From Patiria miniata (lineage: Eukaryota; Echinodermata; Asteroidea; Valvatida; Asterinidae), in assembly GCF_015706575.1 (NCBI RefSeq), contig NW_024037065.1, positions 1-64,000 of the forward strand: DNA of 64,000 nucleotides, written 5' to 3'. The notes below the pieces were generated by a model. It saw only the letters and a list, made by a program, of their open reading frames with translations. It ran no database searches and was not told the origin of the DNA. Below are positions 24,578 through 33,500 of this stretch, one piece after another. Every line of letters begins with the position of its first letter. The first letter of the stretch is position 1. A program made the translations under genes and the position numbers.

Positions 24578-27500
24578 CTGTGAATTGACGAGAAAAAAGA
24601 CAGACAACTGACAACTTAGCACAGTTAGCCTGTCAGGTTTAGTGGTAGGGGAGATGATGACTAGAGCAAGCCCGGTCGGAATGGGACAAACCATTCAATC
24701 AGGCTGTACCAGATGTTGACGGGAAGGGTATTAAAGGAAGGAGGGAGTGGGGGATATGGGGTACTAAACCGTTGCCTGGGGGTAGCCTGAAATGTTGGTG
24801 GTGGGAGAGGTAACGGCTAGAACATGCCAAATCTGAATGGGACACACCATTCAACAAGGCTGTACCGGAGATGGTTAGAAAGGGGGAGGCGTGATCGGGC
24901 GAGGGAATTTTTTGGGGGGGGGCATGATGGGTACTAACCTGTAGCATGGAGGGTAGCAAGGCAAGTTAGATGATAGTGGAGGTGGTGGCAAGAACATGTT
25001 CTGTCTGATATCTAGGCCATGCAAGTAATGCTAGTCTGGAGGGTAGCCGGGTATGTTTGGTAGTAGGGGAGGTGGTAGTAAGGGAGGTGGTGGTAGGAAC
25101 ATGCCTGGTCGGACATCAAGGCTGTACAAGAGATGATAGGGGAGTGGTGGGGAGGCGCTGAATAGGGGTGGAGGTCGATGGGGTTAGAGGTACTAACCTG
25201 TAGCCTGGAGGGTAGCCGGGTATATTTGGTTGTAGGGGAGGTGGTGGCAGGAACATGCCTGTGTGACACCTACACTATACAAGAGATGATAAGGGAGTGG
25301 TGGGGAGGCGCTGAATAGGGGTGGAGGTCGATGGGGTTAGAGGTGCCAACCTGTAGCCTGGAGGGTAGCCTGGCATGTTTGGTAGTAGGGGAGGTGGTGG
25401 AAGGAACATGCCTGGTCAGAGACCTACACCATACAAGATGTGATAGGGGAGTGGTGGGGAGGTAATGAATAGGGGTAGGGGTTGATGGGGTTAGAGGTAC
25501 TAACCTGTAGCCTGGAGGGTAGCCTGGCATGTTTGGTAGTAGGGGAGGTGGTGGAAGGAACATGCCTGGTCAGAGACCTACACCATACAAGATGTGATAG
25601 GGGAGTGGTGGGGAGGTGATGAATAGGGGTAGGGGTTGATGGGGTTAGAGGTACTAACCTGTAGCCTAGAGGGTAGCCTGGCATGTTTGGTGGTAGGGGA
25701 TGTGGTGGAAGGAACATGCCTGGTCAGAGACCTACACCATACAAGATGTGATAGGGGAGTGGTGGGGAGGTGGTGAATAGGGGTAGGGGTTGATGGGGTT
25801 AGAGGTACTAACCTGTAGCCTGGAGGGTAGCCGGGCATATTTGGTGGTAGGGGAGGTGGTGGAAGGAACATGCCTGGTCAGAGACCTACACCATACAAGA
25901 TGTGATAGGGGAGTGGTGGGGAGGTGATGAATAGGGGTAGGGGTTGATAGGATCAGAGGTGCTAACCTGTAGCCTGGAGGGTAGCCTGGCATGTTTGGTG
26001 GTAGGGGAGGTGGTGGAAGGAACATGCCTGGTCAGAGACCTACACCATACAAGATGTGATAGGGGAGTGGTGGGGAGGTGATGAATAGGGGTAGGGGTTG
26101 ATGGAGTTAGAGGTACTAACCTATAGCCTGGAGGGTAGCCTGGCATGTTTGGTGGTAGGGGACGTGGTGGAAGGAACATGCATATATGCCTGGTCAGAGA
26201 CCTACGCCATACAAGATGTGATAGGGGTGTGGTGGGGAGGCGGTGAATAGGGGTAGGGGTTGATGGGGTTAGAGGTACTAACCTGTAGCCTGGAGGGTAG
26301 CCTGGCATGTTTGGTGGTAGGGGAGGTGGTGGCAGGAACCCCTAGGCTATACAAGAGATGATAAGGGTGTGGTGGGGAGGCGGTGAATAGGGGTAGGGGT
26401 TGATGGAGTTACAGGTTACTAACCTGTAGCCTGGAGGGTAGCCGGGCATGTTTGGTGGTAGGGGATGTGGTGGAAGGAACATGCCTGGTCGGACAGGGAC
26501 AGACCGATCCATCAGGTTCCTGCGATATCTTTCCAAATCCTTCTTGTTCTTGTATTTCTGCTTGTAGAGCTGTCAAGATTAACGGCAAAAATGGCATTGC
26601 ATTGAATGGATAAATAAAATTCTTCATTTCTAATTTTGTGCAATTTAGCACCCGTTTTACATTATCTACTTTCTCATCATGAATCCAAACATCCACACAG
26701 TTCTGGGGTGGCTTGGGGCGGTACAGGGAGCAACAGGCAGGGTAGTTTAGGGTGATACAGTAACAACTTGGTTCAAAAATTTGCTTTGTAATGTCTGATT
26801 TTGGTAACTCCCAGGATCAACCCGTTCCACTACTTCATTATGCTGTCTGACTTTACACTAATACAATTTTGGAGAAAAAAAACATGGTTTAAAAAGCACA
26901 ATTCGGAAAAAGAAAAGAAAAAAGTGGGACCATGTGTATGGGCATAGTGCCCACTACTGTTATTTCACAGTCAATATTTCCAAGTGGTTAGTACCTCTCT
27001 CCAGTCAAGACTCTGCTCGGATTCCTTGCAGCCGAAGTCTCGCAGCAGGAGCTGTCGCCATAGCGACCTGTCGGCGGCCATGTTGTAAAAGTGGTTGCAG
27101 ACCTCTGACACGTTGAGTAAGCTTCGCAGGTCGAGGAAACTCAGAATTAGGAGCTATGTAAGTCCAAAAGGGAAAAAAAAGGAATGTTATGGTTAAAGTT
27201 GCTTTCTTTAAAATAGATTAAGCCTAGCACATTTACTTCAACTTAAATAGATAATTGTTTTTGAACTACATGTACTTACTTGGATTTCAGGGAAAAGAGC
27301 CAGGAGTCCATTCAGAGGAACAAGACCCAACTCTGAATAAAAAAAAATAAAGGATTAAATTACTTAATTAGTCAAGCTGGACCGTAAATGCTCAGTTTAG
27401 GACATTACTTACTGACTCAGTCAGTTATGCATTTACAGGTAGTACAGGAACCAGGAACCAGACTGAAAAAAAACCGGGTATGGTACCCCCGGGTACCCGT

Positions 27501-30500
27501 TAAAGAAACCCAGCCCCAAAATAATTCAGGTCGTGAAAGTTGCTGTTCAGACTGTTCATAAAGGTCTGCAGCAAGATGCAAGTGTGTACGGTGAGCTTTG
27601 TAGCTTTACGGTGTACACTGCAACTTCAGTGAGCATCATAAATGTGAAAAATGCTTTGTTTTCCCGTGTAGCCTGGCTTTTTCTTTCTTTTCTTATTTTG
27701 TTCAAAATTCCCCACAAATGACATGCAAAACCTTCCTCCTTTCATAGTCTGAGATGTTACCAAGTAATTGGTAACAAGTACGCGTGTCGTGAGTCAGGAT
27801 GTGCGGGGGGGGGGGGGGGGGAGGTTTTTACTTCACAAGCGCGTCTGCCTCATAAATATGGACAAGGTGTAATAAAAAGATTGGATCCTGTCAGTATTTG
27901 TATTTATAGGCAAAGGAATCAATTTACAGCTTCACTTTGTGTCGACTATCACTCCATGTTTACATGTGGACTATGGAATCGAAGTACCTGATCTTGTGGT
28001 CAGCAGCAAGGAGTAGGCAATGGAATCCTTGAATAGCCTGGATAGCTGTGGTAGGTTGGTGTACACGGGCTGTTCCTCTACACAAACAAACATGGAGAAA
28101 TGTAAACACACCACTATGAATTTGAACATTAGATGGATTCTATAGAGTTGGTTTTAAGTATCAGCCATTGTTCAACAGAGCTTTAAAGCTCCGTAACATT
28201 TTGATATATGTAAGCATTGCAGACTTTATGCGACCCCGCGCGCCAGCCAATCAAAGTCGACTTTAGAAATTGTGACGCCGTTTCGAGCAAAAGTATGGCT
28301 TAAGCTGCTGATTGGTCAATTGGCTGCCATGTTTTTGTAAATACAACAACGGGTTACCAAAGACCCATCCGCTGAATGGTCAGAATCGAGAGATCCAGGC
28401 ATGCAACTGGGAAATCACAAAAAAAGAGGAAATTCAAATTTTCCCCAGACTTTGTACAGTGTTTTTCTATTTTCAATGGCGCACACATGGGAAGTAAAAA
28501 AAGAGGAAATCAGCTGATCCGAGGAAAAGTTGCATGCCTGGAGGTCAAGGCGCAATCTTGTTTTGCATAATTAACGGCCGAATCTGCTCGTGTATCAAAG
28601 AGGCTGGCTTTGCAAGTGGCTATTCCATAGACTACATGTAAGAGCTGGTGGGATGGGGCCAAGATTGGCTTTGGAATTTTGTTCCCTACAATGCAACCAG
28701 TCCCGATCCCAGGGAAATTTAGTCAAGCCCCCACAGTGGTAGAATGTGCTATCAGTAAGATGTACAAATCCAGTCTTGGGAACTTTGGCACTCTAACCCA
28801 AGAAATGCTGTAGCATACCTCTAGCGAGTGCTGTACAAAACATGTAGCTTTAAGCTTGCAGGAAGTATGTTTGATGTTTCTTTGGTCCAGATGCCATATA
28901 TAGACTTTCTCAAGACTGAATTTGATTCAGTGAACACGCTTTTCATCAGGGACCAGCTGCATCAGGGAACCAAATACAAATCCCATCTTGGACAAAGACT
29001 ATCGAGCTAGACAATTTTGCCAATGTGTTAATATCCAGGTAACATTCAAATCAAACAAATCGTTTAAAGGTAGGGTAGATGATATTTGTCACTTGTGCAC
29101 TTTTTTCGGTTGACGCAACAAAAGTGCTCAAAATCTAACGACGGGTGCTGAACAACTAACCTGACCAAGTTTCAGCTCAGTGAAAACTGTATATTCAGAG
29201 AAAACAATACTCTAGGATCTCAATGACAATTCAAAAAGTGCTGAGTCATGTTTTGAATTGCGCCCGAAAACAGTATCCGCGACACCTTCTCATTCAGCCG
29301 ATTGCAGCAACATGATGTCATGCACTATTAAACTGATGACTAATAGCAACCGTGTGCGCATGTCAACGCTTGCGCTCACTCATTCATGGATTCGCCGAAT
29401 TGCAAACCAACTAGTAACGGGAATTTCCAAATATGTGTCACTTGACGCATCTTTGGAAATGGCCTTCTTTTATTGTTTTCTTCAAAATGACAGCATTCCA
29501 GAAAGAATAATTTCACAGGAAGTTTCCTGCCATTACTATCTTTAAACCAAGTAAGCTTTTCAACAATAATTTTGCCAGCCACTTTTTGGATAGCTGCAAA
29601 TGATCTACTCTTACCTTTAAACATTTTGGCATAGTGGAAGAAATAATTTCTCACCTAGGCTAGTCACATATTCACTTGGATTCAACTGCAAAGTAAAAGA
29701 CGTCTTTCCAGCTGTTACGCCTGTATTGGGAAAGCCAAAACAAACGTTTGAAAAGAGGGAAGAGTTTTCAACTGAAAAAAAAATATGATTGACAATCACT
29801 GATTTGTGTCCTAGTGGTACCGTATTGAAAATATGCTCAAGGATGTAGTCTATTGCTGGTAAAATTTGGTCCGAGTTGTCGCGACCATTCCTCTGAGTTC
29901 TTGGTCCATGCAGGCCGAACACTCACATCAAGAAGCAACACCTTCAAGCACATTCAGAATAACAATAGTCACACGTACATCGCACCAAAGGCGCGATCGA
30001 GCCGGTACGCACGCGCACCCTTGTCCGTCCCACTGGGGATTACGAAAGTAGTCACAAAGTTCACGCACAGAATCCACTGGGTTCACTCACCATACACTAC
30101 CGTCTGCTTCCCGACCGGCACGCACGCAATGCTACAAACAGCACCCTCTAAGGACGGGTGGCAGTAACGCAGCCTGTGGACCCCGCTGACCCTCCAACTG
30201 GCCGGCATGCTTGCCCTTGCATCATCAACAGAGGGCGCTGTGGGCTGTTTCTTGGCGGAGGTGGAGGTGCCAGGCCTGCTATCTTCCACTTGTGAATTGC
30301 TCTCACTGCTGTCTGCCACGGGCTGCATAAAATGTTGACAATTTAGAAAAAAACTGAAAATCAGTGAAGTTGCAAGTGGTGGTATGAGTGACTCGTAATA
30401 CAGCAAACATCACTTGATGCATCTTTGGAAATGACCTCCTTTTATCGTTTTCCTCAAAATGACAGCATGCCAGAAGGAATTATTTCACAAGGAGTTTAGT

Positions 30501-33500
30501 GTCATTACTATCTTTACACCAAATAAGTTTTCTAACAATAATTTGGTAGGTTACTTTTTGGATAGCTGCAAATGTTCTACTCTACTGTCCTTCATATACG
30601 AGTACCCTCAAGTGACAGCTTACAAAAGTATGACCCTTTCATACATGTACATGTACCTCTGTTTGAAACCCAGTCTCCACCATCAATACATGGAGGACAA
30701 TGCAGAGTGCTTCTTCTAAAGTTCTTGGTCTGTTCCCCGAATACAGCGCTCTCAGCCTCTGCGGTATCAGGCAATCCGTTGCGCTCCGACACAGCATGGG
30801 TTCTCTGACCGACCTCGGCGCAACCTCATTTCCATCTTCCATCCTTGCTTGGCAACCACTTGGGCCTTGCGACTTATCTGTTGTTGCTGACATCGTTCGG
30901 GTTGAGTTCAAATCTGGAGTTGCAGGAGTTCCCAATTGGCTCTTGTTGTTGGGTGTTCTGCACGCCCCTTTGGAGGTTTGGTTTTGTGGTGTCCCATCGT
31001 CAATTTCCATAGACCCAACACAAGCTGGCTCCGATCCTGTCTGCCCAGTCCCAAGACATTGGGAGGCTGGGGCTTGATCTACTTTGCTCCGAGATCTGAC
31101 AGCGCCCTCACTTGTTCTGATGATGCGCAGTAAGTCTCCCGATACGATACCACAGTGAGACAAGGGGGTGTCCGGCTCACTCACCAGTGCTTCTTGGCCA
31201 TTGAGACTCAATTCAAAGCTCCCCACATCTTGACTGCAAAGGATTCATAAAAAAAACAAAAAGGTTAAAACTGGCCCAGCATATATTTCCTTAAAAACAA
31301 ATCGACTGTGCTCAAATTAAATTGATCCCCGTTTTCCTGGCATGCCTGGAGGCCGCCATCTTGAATTCAAGATGGCGGCCTCCAGCACGACGAGGATCGG
31401 TTTCAAATTGAAGGTGAAATTTCTCTTTTCTTCCCAAAGGTATGTGAACCTAACCACCGACATTTGTTTTTTCACTTCCCACTGAAGCCTAGGGGCGCAT
31501 CAGGCAGTTTGAGGACTGTTTTGGGGGTGAAATCTGAAGATTTTAATAGGGGGTACGAGTGAAAATGGTCAAAAAAGGTTATTGGTATTAATGCCATGTA
31601 CTCTAAGAGTAAGATCCTAGGACCCTACTATTGCCAGACCATCTCCAAATGTTAAAAGAGGCGATTCGTAGAGTCCTAGTTACTCGGACTAATTTTGATG
31701 TACATTTGTGTACTTAGTAGTAGGAGTTTCGTAGTTAGTCAATAAATTCTTTGGTGATGCTGTCTATGGGGCTCCGGGAGCAGGGGTAACATAACAACCA
31801 ACAACATAAGCCTAATGTAGCATGGTTAGCTAGTACGTAGCTCCACTTGTGTGGCCTTGGTACTGCTGCGCTGTACGTTAGGCCACACGTCTGCTTTCCC
31901 GACTTACTGAGGAGTTTAGTCCGAAACTGGCGCATGTGGACTAAAATAAAAAAAAGGTTTCCAAAATTCTCGAAAATTTTAAAGAAAGATAACCTAATCT
32001 ACTAGGAGGGCAAAAAATGAGAAATCATAGGCCTACAATACAACCGTATGCAGTGGTATGTAAACAAATGCCCCAAAAATGTGCGCCAGTGTTTGGACTA
32101 AACTCCTCAGTAAGTTGGAAAACCAGACGTGAGCCCGAACCTACAGCGCAGCAATAGTATTGAGGTCACACGAGTGGGGTTAGCTTACCCCTAGAACTAT
32201 GGGTATTACACGTAATACCCATAGTTCTAGGGGTAGGGCTAGCTGGCTGGTTAGCATGGTTAGGGTAATCCTTATCTTGGCGATCGTGTAGTGTAGGGCC
32301 CGGTTCCTATAACTTATAAGGGAACAAAATCCACTTTAAAATTATTAGACCCACCAAAGTAGTTGGTGACATTCTCAATAAACAGGTATGTCATACATGT
32401 AGATACAGGGCAGGGTTTTGATTTTTTGAGGGAAATTTGGGGGTAAAATGAGGATGACAGCGCGGCGACAACACGCAACCCGAAAATAAAGATGGTGATC
32501 ACTGCGCGATGTACCGTGAGCATGCACGGCGCGCTGAATCGCAAGGCACAAACCGCGCAGGAAAATCATGATTTTTACCCCAAGAAATTGTTCAAAATTG
32601 CAAAACGGGTGTCGTTAGAATTGAGAAAAGTCTGCTTTTGATAGTAGAGGTGATTTTTGAGCAATAAAGAACATTTTTGACTCTAATTTGATCAAAACAA
32701 AACAGGGGCCCTACACTTCATGATCGCCCTTATCTTTTTAAGGACACAGGTCTCTATTTTCACAAGATCTGTTCAAAACTGACTTTGCAGATGACTGTCC
32801 AGTACCAAAATGACTTTTGCAGTCTTTTTTCTGCAGAAAAACTCATGTTAGTTGTAATTCTGAAAGCACTTTCAAAGAAAAGACTTTCCCACCTTTTTTT
32901 TTTGCAGTTCATCATCTTGCTTTTTCTATCATCTGTTTGCCATTTTCGTCTTTAACCCCTTTTATCAAAGCCCTGCCCTCTTTCTACAAAATTAAACCTG
33001 CTGATATTCCAGAATGTGTCAGTGCAGCAACTCCGTCATTGTCAACTGTGCAAATGTGTCAAGAAGTATCAGAATGTCGCTTTTAAGTGTCATTCAGTCA
33101 GCTGTTTTGGTGAGTCTTTTATTTTATTTTAACCATACAGGGGCCTAGGGCATGTAGGGCCTAGGAACGGGGTCCTAAAGGATTAGCATGGTTAGCCTAG
33201 GCCTAGCCCCACTTGTGTGGCCGTCGGTATGCTGCGCTGAACCTTTGGCCACACACCGTGGTACCGCGCGCTACTGAGGACGAAGTTTTCATAAAAATTC
33301 AGGGCAGTTTCTTACATTCTCAGTTTCTTACTTTCTTATGGTTGTATTCTATGATGTCTCACCTGTCACTTCTGGGTAGACCCGTGAACGTGGCTTGTAA
33401 ACTACGCCACGTTCTTATGTCATTTCGAACCTGGCGAACGTGTCCCTCTGACTCCCTCCGTTACACACACTGAACGTTATTTTGCCCATGTAATAAGTAC

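Noticed and set aside
24359-24588. Plus-strand frames over FBXO7 exon 9
   Set aside because: They are antisense to a well-supported coding exon and have no family match.
25012-26308. Seven overlapping proline-rich frames of about 97 residues on the minus strand
   Set aside because: They are stepwise shadows of the 154 bp FBXO7 exon/intron array; most of each frame is intron and the period is not divisible by three.
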